Shown one piece after another: positions 46,518 through 55,364 of a DNA stretch of 64,000 nucleotides. Location of the stretch: NCBI GenBank assembly GCA_963760405.1, contig CAVXCV010000011.1, positions 124,001-188,000 on the forward strand, given 5' to 3'. Position 1 is the first letter of the stretch. Every line of letters starts with the position of its first letter. Below the pieces are notes generated by a model that worked only from the letters and a program-made list of their open reading frames with translations, was not told the DNA's origin and searched no databases. This stretch comes from RYN-230 sp963760405 (lineage in GTDB: Bacteria > Actinomycetota > Actinomycetes > Streptosporangiales > Streptosporangiaceae). The translations under genes were made by a program, and so were the position numbers.

Positions 46518-47657
46518 TCAGCTGGCCCCGGCCTGCCGCCCCGCCAGGTTCGCGGCCACCTCCGACTCCCATTCGGTCACCGCGCGCGTGGTGTCCACCT
46601 CGAACTCATACCGCGCCACCATGTCCGCCGTGATGTCCTCGACGTCGGTGTAGAACTGCTCATACCAGCGCCGGAGCTGATACACCGGGCCATCCTCCGC
46701 GCACAGCAGCGGGTTGTCGATCCGGCTTTTGTGCGTCCAGATCTCCACGTCCTGCTGGAAACCCAGGCCGACGAACTTGGCGAACTTGCCGGCGACCTTG
46801 TCCGCGTGGGAGTCGGAGAGACCGGGTGGCCGTTTGACGATCACCCCCCACTGCAGCAGGAACGAGGTCGGCGTGACCGGGTAGTGGCAGTTGATGAGGA
46901 CGCTTTCCATCGTCATGCCGCGGTAGTCGTGCCACAACTTGTTGATCATGTAGGACGGCCCGTAGTAGGAGGCTTCGGAGCGCAGCGTGGTCTCCTCCCC
47001 GCCCGCTGCGTAGTTCGAGCCGGTATTGATGTCCGGGCGCGACCTGGTCCGCAGGTACTGCGACGCGATGTGCCCCTCGAGCACGTTCTTGAAGTAGGTG
47101 GGGAACGCGAAGTGGATGTAGAAGAAGTGCGCCATGTCCACGACGTTGTCGATCACCTCGCGGCAGTTCGCCTCGACCAGGAGTGAGTCCCAGGTCCACT
47201 GGGTCCAGCCGGGTGCCCCGGCCCCCTCGATCTCCGGGATCGCCAGCTCCGGTGACGGCTGCCTGCCCTGCGGGTCGTGCCAGACGAACAGATGCCCGTT
47301 CCGCTCGAGGGTGGTCCAGGACCGGGTCCGGGCGGCCGGGGGGACCCGCCTGGCGTAGGGGATGCGGGCGCACCGGCCGTCGCCGCCCCAGCGCCAGTCA
47401 TGGAACGGGCAGGCGATGGCGTCGCCTTTCACCGTGCCCCGGCTCAGATCACCACCCATGTGGCGGCAGAACGCATCGAGCACGTGCAGGCGCCCGCCGG
47501 AGTCGGCGAAGACCACCAGCTTGGTGCCGAACGCGTGGACCGCGTGCGGGCCCAGGGCGCGGAAGGAGCTGGCCAGCCCCAGGCAGTGCCAGCCGCGGGC
47601 GAACCTGGCGGGCGGCATCCCGCTGTCGATGGTCCGGACGCCGTCCACGTCGCTCAT
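46518..47657 (-). CDS. kshA: 3-ketosteroid 9alpha-hydroxylase oxygenase component KshA
   Basis: A 379-residue Rieske oxygenase that hydroxylates C9 of ADD. Its action with KstD opens ring B. The Rieske motif is CRHMGGDLSRGTVKGDAIACPFHDW (C-x-H-x16-C-x2-H type). The mononuclear iron region is NCREVIDNVVDMAHFFYIHF with the two His and the bridging Asp. The ATG at 47657 (MSDVDGVRTIDSG) has GAAGGGG 7 bases upstream. A GTG at 47684 would add nine residues but lacks an SD. It is first gene of the kshA-orf85-kshB operon, divergent from hsaADCB. Confidence 0.95.
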   Translation of the reverse strand: MSDVDGVRTIDSGMPPARFARGWHCLGLASSFRALGPHAVHAFGTKLVVFADSGGRLHVLDAFCRHMGGDLSRGTVKGDAIACPFHDWRWGGDGRCARIPYARRVPPAARTRSWTTLERNGHLFVWHDPQGRQPSPELAIPEIEGAGAPGWTQWTWDSLLVEANCREVIDNVVDMAHFFYIHFAFPTYFKNVLEGHIASQYLRTRSRPDINTGSNYAAGGEETTLRSEASYYGPSYMINKLWHDYRGMTMESVLINCHYPVTPTSFLLQWGVIVKRPPGLSDSHADKVAGKFAKFVGLGFQQDVEIWTHKSRIDNPLLCAEDGPVYQLRRWYEQFYTDVEDITADMVARYEFEVDTTRAVTEWESEVAANLAGRQAGAS

Positions 47658-47689
47658 GCTGGACCCCTTCACCAGGTCGTTCACTTGCC

Positions 47690-47703
47690 TGAAACAAGTT
47701 ATA
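47690..47703. promoter_or_regulatory. KstR box proximal to kshA
   Basis: TGAAACAAGTTATA matches TnnAACnnGTTnnA exactly and lies 32 bases before the kshA ATG. Its half-sites are less symmetric than those of the other boxes. Confidence 0.8.
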
Positions 47704-47752
47704 GAATCGTCGGGCTACTTACTGTACTGTCCGACCCCGGACAGCCTTATGC

Positions 47753-47778
47753 CAAGACTAGAACATGTTCTAGTCTTG
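47753..47778. promoter_or_regulatory. 26-bp perfect palindrome, KstR box of the hsaADCB promoter
   Basis: The 26 bases from 47753 to 47778 form a perfect palindrome centred on ACTAGAACATGTTCTAGT. Positions 47759-47772 match TnnAACnnGTTnnA. It ends 33 bases before the hsaA start and is the most symmetric site in the window. Confidence 0.93.
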
Positions 47779-47811
47779 TGATGATGGCCAACTGCGGGAG
47801 AGGGACATCCG

Positions 47812-47859
47812 GTGACCGAGAACGTCGGACAGGCGGTAACCGAGAACGTCGGACAGGCG
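47812..47859 (+). repeat. 24-bp duplication of the hsaA start region
   Basis: Two near-identical 24-base copies (47812-47835, 47836-47859) encode TENVGQAV twice. The first begins with GTG, the second with GTA. They add 16-17 residues before the region conserved in HsaA. Confidence 0.9.
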
Positions 47860-49017
47860 GTAATGAGCCGGGTGGGTGACCTGCTGCCGGTGCTGCGCGA
47901 CCGGGCGCAGGAGGCCGAGGATGCCCGGGTGGTGCCGGCCGAGTCGGTCAAGGCGCTGGCCGAGGCCGGCTTCTTCCGGCTGCTGCAGCCGGCCAGGTTC
48001 GGCGGGTACGAGGCCGACCCGCTCACCTTCTATGCCGCTGTCCGGCTGATCGCCAGCGCCTGCGGGTCAACCGGGTGGGTCGCTTCGGTCCTCGGCGTGC
48101 ATCCCTGGCACGTCGGGCTCTTCCCGCTGCAGGTGCAGGACGAAGTATGGGGAAACGATCCGGGCACCAGGATCTCCTCGTCCTACGCGCCGACCGGCCG
48201 GGCTGAACAGGTGGACGGCGGGCACCGGCTCACCGGGCGGTGGAGCTTCTCCTCCGGCTGCAACCACGCCAGCTGGGTACTGCTCGGCGGGATCGTGCTG
48301 GACGGCGACGGCAAGCCGGTGGACTTCCGCACCTTCCTGCTGCCCGCCAGCGACTACACGATCGATGACGTGTGGGACACCGTCGGCCTGCGCGGCACCG
48401 GCAGCAACGACGTCGTGGTAGACGGCGCCTTCGTGCCCGGGTACCGCTCGCTCAGCTTCACCGACGTGTCCCGGTGCCGGGTCCCCGGCCAGGAGGCCAA
48501 CCCGGCGCCGCTGTACCGGCTGCCGTACGGCTCGGTGTTCTCCTACAGCATCACCACGCCGATCATCGGGATGGCGACCGGCGCCTACGACGCTCATGTG
48601 GAGTACCAGCGCCGGCGGGTCCGTGCCTCCTACACCGGCCAGAAGGCGGCCGACGACCCGCACGCGCAGGTCCGGGTGGCGCAGGCGGCGGCGGAGATCG
48701 ACGCGGCCTGGCTGGCGCTGGAACGCAACATGACCGAGCTGATGGCGCACGCCCGGGCCGGGGAGAAGATCCCGCTTCCGCTGCGGCTGCGGGTCCGGCG
48801 GGATCAGGTACTCGGGACCGGCCGCGCGATCAGCGCAGTGGACCTGCTGTTCGAGAACTCAGGCGGCCGGGCGCTGGCGGCAGGCACCGCGATCCAGCGG
48901 TTCTGGCGCGACGCGCACGCAGGCCGCGTGCACGCCATCAACGACCCGGAGCGGGCGCTGTCGATGTTCGGCCGGGGCGAGTTCGGCCTCGACATGGGAC
49001 CCGACGCGATGGTGTGA
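47812..49017 (+). CDS. hsaA: HsaA, 3-HSA monooxygenase oxygenase subunit
   Basis: A 401-residue flavin-dependent monooxygenase of the acyl-CoA dehydrogenase fold. It hydroxylates 3-HSA to the catechol 3,4-DHSA using reduced flavin from HsaB. Seen: AEAGFFRLLQPARFGGYEADP, ACGSTGWVASVLGVHPWHVG, GRWSFSSGCNHASWVLLGG, VGLRGTGSNDVVVDGAFVPGYR, and the C-terminal RFWRDAHAGRVHAIND. The first 48 bases are a 24-base unit in two copies (TENVGQAV twice), so the native start may be the ATG at 47863. GTG 47812 has a GGGAGAGGG site. It is first gene of hsaADCB. Confidence 0.94.
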   Translation: MTENVGQAVTENVGQAVMSRVGDLLPVLRDRAQEAEDARVVPAESVKALAEAGFFRLLQPARFGGYEADPLTFYAAVRLIASACGSTGWVASVLGVHPWHVGLFPLQVQDEVWGNDPGTRISSSYAPTGRAEQVDGGHRLTGRWSFSSGCNHASWVLLGGIVLDGDGKPVDFRTFLLPASDYTIDDVWDTVGLRGTGSNDVVVDGAFVPGYRSLSFTDVSRCRVPGQEANPAPLYRLPYGSVFSYSITTPIIGMATGAYDAHVEYQRRRVRASYTGQKAADDPHAQVRVAQAAAEIDAAWLALERNMTELMAHARAGEKIPLPLRLRVRRDQVLGTGRAISAVDLLFENSGGRALAAGTAIQRFWRDAHAGRVHAINDPERALSMFGRGEFGLDMGPDAMV

Positions 49018-49031
49018 GGAGGGAGTAGCAG

Positions 49032-49934
49032 ATGACCATGGCGCCGACGGGTCCTGCCACCGACGGCCGCTTCGCCGAGGCGGGCGGGATGCGGCTGCAC
49101 TACTACGAGGCACGCCCGGACGGTGCCGGCCAGGACGGTGCAGGCCAGGACGGCACCCCGGTGGTGCTGCTGCACGGCGGCGGCCCGGGCGCGTCGGCAT
49201 GGAGCAACTTCGGCCGCAATCTGCCGGTCCTCGGCCAGCGATTCCGCACGCTCAACGTTGACCAGCCCGGCTTCGGCAAGTCCGCCCGGCCGCCGGTGGC
49301 CGGCAGCTACTTCACCTTTGCCGCGGACGCCCTGGCCGCCCTGCTCACCAGCCTCGGGGTCGAGCGGGTGCACGTGGTCGGGAACTCGCTCGGTGGCGGC
49401 ACGGCGGTCCGTTTCGCGCTGAACTACCCCGAGCGCGCGGGCCGGCTCGTGCTGATGGGGCCCGGCGGGCTCAGCCTCAACGTGTTCTCGCCGGACCCGA
49501 CCGAAGGCGTCAAGCGGCTGATGGAGTTCTCTGCGCCGCCGGGTCCCACCCGGGAGAAGCTCGAAGCGTTCCTGCGCACGCTGGTGTTCGACCAGCGGCT
49601 GGTGACCGACGAGCTCATTGACGAACGGTTCGCCGCGGCCAGCGACCCCGGGGCGCTGGCCGCGATGGCGTCGCTGGGAGCCTCGTTCTTCAACCCGGCG
49701 CACGCGGAGGAAGGACTGCTCTGGCGCGAGGCGCACCGGCTGCGCCAGCGGGTCCTGCTGATCTGGGGCCGGGAAGACCGGGTCAACCCGCTGGACGGTG
49801 CCCTGGTCGCGCTCAAGACGATCCGGCGGGCCCAGCTGCACGTGTTCGGCGGCTGCGGCCACTGGGCGCAGCTGGAGAAGTTCGACGAGTTCAACCGGCT
49901 GGTGATCAGCTTCCTGGAAGGAGACACCGGATGA
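49032..49934 (+). CDS. hsaD: HsaD, meta-cleavage product hydrolase (DSHA hydrolase)
   Basis: A 300-residue alpha/beta hydrolase that cleaves the C-C bond of 4,9-DSHA to HIP (DOHNAA) and HHD. The nucleophile elbow GNSLGGGTAVRFAL carries the Ser near residue 120. The oxyanion region is LLHGGGPGASAWSNFGRNL. The Asp is in WGREDRVNPLDGA and the His in GGCGHWAQLEKFDEFNRLV. ATG 49032 follows GAGGAGGGAG. A 15-18 base repeat (GGCCAGGACGG) widens the N-terminus at about 49118-49153. The last four bases overlap hsaC. Confidence 0.95.
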   Translation: MTMAPTGPATDGRFAEAGGMRLHYYEARPDGAGQDGAGQDGTPVVLLHGGGPGASAWSNFGRNLPVLGQRFRTLNVDQPGFGKSARPPVAGSYFTFAADALAALLTSLGVERVHVVGNSLGGGTAVRFALNYPERAGRLVLMGPGGLSLNVFSPDPTEGVKRLMEFSAPPGPTREKLEAFLRTLVFDQRLVTDELIDERFAAASDPGALAAMASLGASFFNPAHAEEGLLWREAHRLRQRVLLIWGREDRVNPLDGALVALKTIRRAQLHVFGGCGHWAQLEKFDEFNRLVISFLEGDTG

Positions 49935-50836
49935 CCGGGATCCGGTCGCTGGGCTATCTGCGGGTCGAGTCAGCCGACGTCGCCGCCTGGCGTGAGTTCG
50001 GCGTGCGGGTCCTCGGCATGACCGAGGGGCGCGGGCCGGACGCCGACGCGGTGTATCTGCGGATGGACGACTTCCCAGCCCGGCTGGTGATCCTGCCGGG
50101 CGGGCAGGACCGGCTGCTCGCCACCGGCTGGGAGGTGGCGGACGAGGGCGCGCTGGCCGAGGTGGAGCACGAGCTGGCCGCGGCCGGCCTGCCCGCCAAG
50201 GCTGGCACCAGTGCCGAGTGTGCCGAGCGCCGGGTAGCGCAGCTGCTGCGGGCCGAGGACCCGTCCGGCAACAGCCTGGAGATCTTCTGCGGCGCCGCGC
50301 TCGACACCAGGCCGTTCGTGAGCGCGCAGGGAGTCCAGTTCGTCACCGGGGACCTCGGGCTTGGCCACGCGGTGCTGCCTGTCACCGACGACGAGGCTGC
50401 CGTCCGGTTTTACCGCGATGTGCTCGGCTTCCGGCTACGCGACTCGATGCGCATGGCACCGGAGCTGTTCGGCCGGCCCGCGGGCGGGCCGCCGCTGTTC
50501 ATGCGGTTCCTCGGCTGCAACCCGCGGCATCATTCGCTCGCGCTGGCCCCGTTCCCGGCCGGCTCCGGGATCGTGCACCTGATGATCGAGGTCGCCACGC
50601 TGGACGACGTCGGCCGGGCGCTGGACCGCTGCTCCCGGCGCGGGGCCCCGGTCAGTGCCAGCCTCGGCCGGCACGCGAACGACCAGATGGTGTCGTTCTA
50701 TGCGCGGACGCCGGGCGGGTTCGACGTCGAGTACGGCACCGACGGCCAGCTCGTCGACGACGCGGCCTGGGTGAGCCGGGAAACCACCGCCATCAGCCTG
50801 TGGGGTCACCGGTTCGCGCCCCCGGCCGCGCACTGA
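49931..50836 (+). CDS. hsaC: HsaC, iron-dependent extradiol dioxygenase
   Basis: A 301-residue two-domain type I extradiol dioxygenase that opens ring A of 3,4-DHSA between C4 and C5. The N-terminal domain starts IRSLGYLRVESADVAAWREFGVRVLGM. The catalytic domain begins GLGHAVLPVTDDEAAVRFYRDVLGF (first His). It continues FLGCNPRHHSLALAPF (second His) and ends RTPGGFDVEYGTDG (Glu). The ATGA overlap with hsaD and a GGAAGGAG site fix the start. Order hsaA-D-C-B is as in Mtb. Confidence 0.96.
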   Translation: MTGIRSLGYLRVESADVAAWREFGVRVLGMTEGRGPDADAVYLRMDDFPARLVILPGGQDRLLATGWEVADEGALAEVEHELAAAGLPAKAGTSAECAERRVAQLLRAEDPSGNSLEIFCGAALDTRPFVSAQGVQFVTGDLGLGHAVLPVTDDEAAVRFYRDVLGFRLRDSMRMAPELFGRPAGGPPLFMRFLGCNPRHHSLALAPFPAGSGIVHLMIEVATLDDVGRALDRCSRRGAPVSASLGRHANDQMVSFYARTPGGFDVEYGTDGQLVDDAAWVSRETTAISLWGHRFAPPAAH

Positions 50837-50837
50837 G

Positions 50838-51420
50838 GTGACCGCGCCCCCCGGGATAACCCCGGTGCCCGCCCTCACCCCGGAGCCGGACCGGTTCCGC
50901 CAGGTGCTCGGGCATTTCTGCACTGGCGTCACCGTGATCACCACGGTGGACGCGGCCGGGGCCGCCGGGTTCACCTGCCAGTCGTTCGCCGCCGTGTCGC
51001 TGGACCCGGCGCTGGTGCTCTTCTGCCCCAGCCGGTCCTCAGCCACCTGGCGGCGGATCCAGCGGGCCCGGCATTTCTGCGCCAATGTGCTCGCGGATGA
51101 CCAGCGGGAACTGGCCCGGGTGTTCGCGAGCAGCGCACCCGGCAAGTTCGACGGTGTCGGCTGGTCCCCGTCGCCGTCCGGGGCGCCAGTGCTGGCCGGC
51201 GCGCTCGCCTGGGTGGACGCAACGGTGCAGACCGTGCACGAGGCCGGGGACCACTACGTGGTGACCGGGCGAGTCACCGGGCTCGGTGCCCGCCGCGCTG
51301 GCCCGCCGCTGCTGTTCTACCGGGGCCGCTACGCCGTGACGGCGGCTGGCACCGGGGACGGGCCGCCCGAGGTCGTTCGACACCCTGCTCGCCTGGCCAC
51401 GGCACGCCGACTGGATCTAG
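50838..51420 (+). CDS. hsaB: HsaB, flavin reductase component of 3-HSA monooxygenase, frame break near the end
   Basis: A flavin reductase of about 193 residues that supplies reduced flavin to HsaA using NADH. Seen are FRQVLGHFCTGVTVITTV, AGFTCQSFAAVSLDPALVLFCPSRSSATW, and FCANVLADDQRELARVFAS. The end DTLLAWPRHADWI matches HsaB C-termini but lies one frame over. An extra G at 51375 would extend the chain wrongly to 51794. GTG start 1 base after the hsaC stop. Last gene of the operon. Confidence 0.92.
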
Positions 51421-51425
51421 CGGGC

Positions 51426-51638
51426 TCAGGTCAGGCCGCTGGGCTTGTGCTCGCCCAGGGCCCAGTACTCGAAGAGACCGTAGCCCACGCATGGCACGCC
51501 GCCCGGGCCAGCCGTGTCCGGCGCCGTGTACTCGAACCTGGCGACGCTGTCGACCAGCCAGGGGACAAAGCCAGGCCAGCGGAGGACCTTTGCGGGCCGG
51601 TGCCCTGGCCGGGTATGGCGCCCTCCCGCCGCCGGCAA
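51426..51638 (-). pseudogene. Possible C-terminal protein fragment
   Basis: A 70-residue frame whose last 50 residues (LRWPGFVPWLVDSVARFEYT...GLFEYWALGEHKP) look like genuine protein rather than shadow sequence: mixed aromatic and hydrophobic composition in an otherwise Ala/Gly/Arg-rich antisense background. I see no matching N-terminus upstream. Family unknown. Confidence 0.3.
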
Positions 51639-51790
51639 CTCATGTCATCATGCCGGGGGGCCAACAGCTGCCAGGTGACCCCATCGTCCGGATCGCCAAC
51701 AGCCTGGAGGCAGGCGGGTTGCCGCACCGAGCGATCGCGGAGCGGCGGCGAGACTGAAGTCGGCCTTGGTGCCGTCGCTACAGTTCATCT

Positions 51791-52762
51791 ATGAAGGCAG
51801 CAGTTCACACCAGATACGGGCCGCCGGAAGTGGTCTGGATCTCAGAGGTGGAAAGGCCGGCTACCGGGGACAACGGGGTGCTCGTCAGGGTTTACGCGAC
51901 GACGGTGAACCGGACGGACTGCGCCTGCCGGGCCGCCAGGCCCTTCTTCATGAGATTTTTCACCGGGCTTATCCGGCCCCGGGCGGCGGTCCTGGGGAAT
52001 GAGTTTGCGGGAGTGGTCGAGGCAGTCGGCAGCGGCGTCACGTCTTTTACGGTCGGCGACAAGGTGTTCGGGTACAACGAGGGCCCGTTCGGTGCTCATG
52101 CCGAGTACCTGTCGGTTCCCGAGGGCGGGTCGCTCGCGATCATGCCGGCGAACGTGACCTATCTGGAGGCCGCTCCCAGTACCGAGGGTTCGCACTATGC
52201 GCTGTCGCACATCAGGGCGGCAAAGATCCACAGCGGGCAGGACGTCCTCGTCTACGGCGCAACCGGTGCTATTGGCTCAGCGGCGGTCCAACTGCTGAAG
52301 AGTCTCGGTGCCAACGTGACCGCGGTCTGCGACACCGACCACGTGGAGCTAGTCAGGGACTTGGGCGCCGACCAAGTCATCGACTACACAGCCGGGGATT
52401 TCACCAAGGACGAGCAGAAATACGACGTGGTCCTCGACTCGGTTGGCAAGAGCTCCTTCAGCCAATGCCAGCGGCTTCTGAAACCGGACGGAATCTACAT
52501 CTCGTCGGAGTTGGGCCCGCTGGCCCAGAATCCGTTCCTGGCGCTCATCGCCCCGCTGCATGGCGGCAAGAAGGTCATGTTCCCCATTCCGAAGCATGAC
52601 CAGCTGATGGTGGGGTATCTCAAGAAACTGATCGAGTCTGGAGAGTTCAAGCCGGTCATCGACAGAACGTATCCGTTGGACCAGATCGTCGAGGCCTACA
52701 GGTATGTCGAGACAGGGCAGAAGATCGGCAATGTCGTGATCAGCGTCCAGCCTTCGGACTGA
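51791..52762 (+). CDS. MDR-superfamily NAD(P)-dependent alcohol dehydrogenase/quinone reductase
   Basis: A 323-residue zinc-independent-looking medium-chain dehydrogenase. The N-terminal GroES-like domain starts MKAAVHTRYGPPEVVWISEVERPATGDNGVLVRV. LGNEFAGVVEAVGSGVTSFTVGDKVFGY follows. The nucleotide motif is VLVYGATGAIGSAAVQLLKSLGANVTAVC, then FDVVLDSVGK-type DVVLDSVGKSSF. The C-terminal VEAYRYVETGQKIGNVVISV closes the fold. Its codon use is clearly less GC-biased than that of the steroid genes (many AAG, GAA, TAT-type codons), suggesting a separate origin. The substrate is unknown. Confidence 0.9.
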   Translation: MKAAVHTRYGPPEVVWISEVERPATGDNGVLVRVYATTVNRTDCACRAARPFFMRFFTGLIRPRAAVLGNEFAGVVEAVGSGVTSFTVGDKVFGYNEGPFGAHAEYLSVPEGGSLAIMPANVTYLEAAPSTEGSHYALSHIRAAKIHSGQDVLVYGATGAIGSAAVQLLKSLGANVTAVCDTDHVELVRDLGADQVIDYTAGDFTKDEQKYDVVLDSVGKSSFSQCQRLLKPDGIYISSELGPLAQNPFLALIAPLHGGKKVMFPIPKHDQLMVGYLKKLIESGEFKPVIDRTYPLDQIVEAYRYVETGQKIGNVVISVQPSD

Positions 52763-53303
52763 TTTCGTTACGCGCGGGTCCATAGCACGGTTTAGTTAGA
52801 CGCCGCAGCCGTCATGATCGAGGCAAAGGCCGCAGCCTGCGAGCCTGGCTTCGCTACGAGCCCTTGGCCCGCGTGCTTCGATGCTGGAGTTGCACCGGCT
52901 GAGGCGGGGCTGGCCCGCTCGGTGACACGGCCGGTGTGACTGCGGGGTGCGCCTTACCCGGTGATGACGATCTTCCTGCGGGCGTGTCCCTGCTCGAGGG
53001 AGCGGTGCATGGTTGCTGACTGTTGGCTCCGGCACCGCTGGGCGTTCACCGGGCTGTCACCGTGAGACAGCACGATACGGGCGTGGGGCTGTTCCACGTG
53101 TGGGGCGGTGGCAAGGAACTACTGGCTGCGGGGGGGTGGGCCGAGTGAGTCCAGCAGACCCTGGCGTCGCGGCCGGTCCCCGGCTGGCTGATGACCTGTC
53201 CGGGGTTCCCGGGCAGTGCCGCCGCGAGGCCCGCGACCCGCAGCCGGGTATTGACTCAGCGGATGCCCTCGCGGTCCCGCCTGGTCAGCTTGGCCACGGC
53301 CTG
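52763..53303. other. Intergenic and degenerate region
   Basis: About 540 bases with no complete gene. The only recognisable item is the short MDR-like tail on the minus strand at 52954-53010. Confidence 0.45.
52954..53010 (-). pseudogene. C-terminal fragment of an MDR/quinone oxidoreductase
   Basis: Eighteen codons reading MHRSLEQGHARRKIVITG and a stop, resembling the usual end of quinone oxidoreductases (AHR-LE-GH-RGKIVL). No further part of the gene is seen upstream. Short, so tentative. Confidence 0.35.
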
Positions 53304-53516
53304 ATGGCGATCTTGCGGCGCCAGCCCGTCCGCGCAGTGCAGGGCCACGCGGACGGCGGCTATACCGGGCTGTTCGAGCTCATCTGCGGCGACTGCGGCG
53401 ATCACCTGTACCTGGACTACTCCGAGGTTCCGGCCCGGCTTCAGCGGCTGCGTGGGCCGCGCACGATGCGGGCGGGCCTTGCCGCCTATGAAAGACATCT
53501 CGGGCTGGCTACCTGA
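53304..53516 (+). CDS. Small zinc-ribbon-like protein (70 aa)
   Basis: ATG 53304 gives a 70-residue protein. The core is FELICGDCGDHLYLDYSEV with a CGDC pair and nearby His and Asp, ending LRGPRTMRAGLAAYERHLG. This resembles a small family common in actinomycetes. Function unknown. A degenerate copy lies at about 55113-55300. No clear SD is visible. Confidence 0.5.
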   Translation: MAILRRQPVRAVQGHADGGYTGLFELICGDCGDHLYLDYSEVPARLQRLRGPRTMRAGLAAYERHLGLAT

Positions 53517-53701
53517 CCGGGGCCGCGGCACGCGGGCACCTGCTGCGGCAGACCCAGGCAGGGCCGGCCTGCCTTGCCGACCCGCGCAGTACGGGGCGGG
53601 TCAGTTTCCAACGGCGGCAAAGGCCGGCGGAGCGCAGTCTGCAGGCGCCGGCTAGGCCGCCGCTGCCCCGGCTGGGCGGGTCGCGGGAAGGACCACTTCT
53701 G

Positions 53702-53890
53702 TCAGAACTCCAAGCGCCCGCAGGCACGTCCGGTCACCTCAAGCAGCCCTGGGCTGCCGCGGTAGACCTTCACCTCCAGCGCCCCACTCCCGCGGACCTT
53801 CACCGACGGCCCGGACAGGTGCGGATCCAGCAGATAGCCGTCCTGACGTGATTCCATCTCGGCCGGGAAGCGTGCGAACCACCCGGCCAC
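53702..53890 (-). pseudogene. Truncated protein fragment (CYTH-like C-terminal part)
   Basis: A 62-residue frame with WFARFPAEMESRQDGYLLDPHL and VKVRGSGALEVKVYRGSPGLLEV. The segment looks like part of a longer protein, perhaps a CYTH/triphosphatase-like family. The frame closes at a TGA after RLEF and continues coding-like (QKWSFPR) in the same frame beyond it. Likely a remnant. Confidence 0.4.
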
Positions 53891-53941
53891 CGCGGCCTGC
53901 AGCGGGCCGGGGAAGATTCAGCGCACCTTCACGCGCGACCG

Positions 53942-54595
53942 CTAATGAACCCTGGGCCGTGCTTGCGCGGCTGCTGGCTGCTGACCGGCGATGATGATCA
54001 GGGTTCGCCGCCCGGCACGCTGGATCTCGGTGTGCACGTTGGCGAACCCGGCGGCGGTCATCTGCTGGGCCAGGTCCCCGGCCTGGGGCCGGGTAAGGCC
54101 GTGCGCGGCGTGGCCGCGGGCGCCGGGCTGGACGAGCCGTTCGGCGAGCAGCATCTTCCCGCCGGGGCCGAGCACGCGGCGGATCTCGGTGAGCCCGGCT
54201 GCCTGGTCGTCCCAGTGGTGGGCGGAGCTGAGCGCCCATACGATGGTGGCGGCGCCGTCGGGCAGGGGCAGCGCCTCGGCCTTCCCTTCGGCCCAGGTGA
54301 CCTGGCCCGCGTGCCGGAAGGTGCTGATCCGGTGGGCGAGCCAGAGCATGGACGCTGACGGGTCGATGCCGGTGGCGGATGCTCCGCGGCGGGCGGCTTC
54401 CCGCACAGCGGTCCCAGGTCCGCAGCCGACGTCGGCGACCCGGTCGTCGGCTTCGAGCCCGGCGGCGTCGGCGATGGCGCGGGCGGCCTGCCCACGGGCG
54501 ACGGTCATCGACAGCGCGGTGATGATCTCGTATGCCCTGCCAGCGGGGTGCGGGTGGCGCCCCGCGCCCACCAGGGCCCTGATGCCGGCCATCAC
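53942..54595 (-). CDS. Class I SAM-dependent methyltransferase
   Basis: A 217-residue methyltransferase. Motif I VADVGCGPGTAVREAARRGASATGIDPSASML is near residue 50. IVWALSSAHHWDDQAAGLTEIRRVLGPGGKMLLAERL resembles type-11 methyltransferases. It is divergent from a MarR-family gene with only 65 bases between, so it is probably the regulator's target. Substrate unknown, possibly detoxification. Confidence 0.86.
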   Translation of the reverse strand: MMAGIRALVGAGRHPHPAGRAYEIITALSMTVARGQAARAIADAAGLEADDRVADVGCGPGTAVREAARRGASATGIDPSASMLWLAHRISTFRHAGQVTWAEGKAEALPLPDGAATIVWALSSAHHWDDQAAGLTEIRRVLGPGGKMLLAERLVQPGARGHAAHGLTRPQAGDLAQQMTAAGFANVHTEIQRAGRRTLIIIAGQQPAAAQARPRVH

Positions 54596-54617
54596 TATTA
54601 CCTCTGTTAATAAGTAG

Positions 54618-54630
54618 CTTTGTTACAAAG
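54618..54630. promoter_or_regulatory. Inverted repeat in the methyltransferase/MarR promoter
   Basis: CTTTGTTACAAAG is a perfect 5+5 inverted repeat with a 3-base centre in the AT-rich 65-base gap between divergent genes. Likely operator for the adjacent MarR-type repressor. Confidence 0.65.
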
Positions 54631-54660
54631 TAGTATAGCCGATGGCTGTATAGTGGTCAA

Positions 54661-55110
54661 ATGACCGCACCCGGACGCGATGACCTGGCCGCCAGCCTCC
54701 AGCGCTTCGGCCTCGAACGCGACCGGATGCGGGCAGCGCTGGCGCGCCGGGCCGGCATCGCCGCGACCGACCTGGACGCACTCGAGCACCTCGAAGCCGC
54801 CGGGCCGCTCACCCAGCGCGATCTCGGGGCCCGGCTCGCGCTCACCTCTGGGGCCGTCACCATGCTCGCCGACCGGCTCGAACGCGCCGGATGGGTGCAC
54901 CGCCGCCCCAACCCCAACGACCGCCGCTCCACCCTCCTCGAACTATCCGACCAGGCCACCGAGCGCGCACCAGCCGGGCTCACCGCCTACCACGCCGCCA
55001 TCCAGGCCCTGGCAGCAACCGTCCCGCCAGACCAGCGCGAAACCATCCGCGCCTTCCTCCAGGCAGCCGCCGACGCCGCCGCCAACGCCACCGGCAAGAT
55101 CAGTCACTGA
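54661..55110 (+). CDS. MarR-family transcriptional regulator
   Basis: A 149-residue winged-helix regulator. ALEHLEAAGPLTQRDLGARLALTSGAVTMLADRLERAGWVHRRPNPNDRRSTLLELSD covers the recognition helix and the wing with the conserved DRR. It is divergent from the methyltransferase gene, whose promoter it probably represses together with its own. Confidence 0.92.
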   Translation: MTAPGRDDLAASLQRFGLERDRMRAALARRAGIAATDLDALEHLEAAGPLTQRDLGARLALTSGAVTMLADRLERAGWVHRRPNPNDRRSTLLELSDQATERAPAGLTAYHAAIQALAATVPPDQRETIRAFLQAAADAAANATGKISH

Positions 55111-55112
55111 CC

Positions 55113-55300
55113 AGCCGGAGGGCCATGGATGTCCGCTGACGGCGGTGCTGCGGCGTCAGCCGCTGCGCCCAGGGAGCGCCGCCGGGACGGCGGCGGCGCC
55201 GGGTCGTTCGAGCTCATCTGCGACGGCTGCGGCGACCATCCCGCCTCGACTACTGCGAGGCCCGGCCCGGCGCCAGCGGCTCCGCGCGCCCCGCAGTGGT
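55113..55300 (+). pseudogene. Degenerate copy of the zinc-ribbon-like gene at 53304
   Basis: The stretch reads TAVLRRQPLRP, then after frame changes SFELICDGCGDHP and RLDYCEARP. These parallel LRRQPVRA, LFELICGDCGDH and LDYSEVPARL of the gene at 53304-53516. Nucleotides around TTCGAGCTCATCTGCG are shared. At least two frame shifts make it non-functional. Confidence 0.55.
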
Positions 55301-55364
55301 ACATCGACAGATCGCTGGCGGTTCCGTCCTGCCCATCGCACAGGTGGGCGCCGCGAACCTCGTA

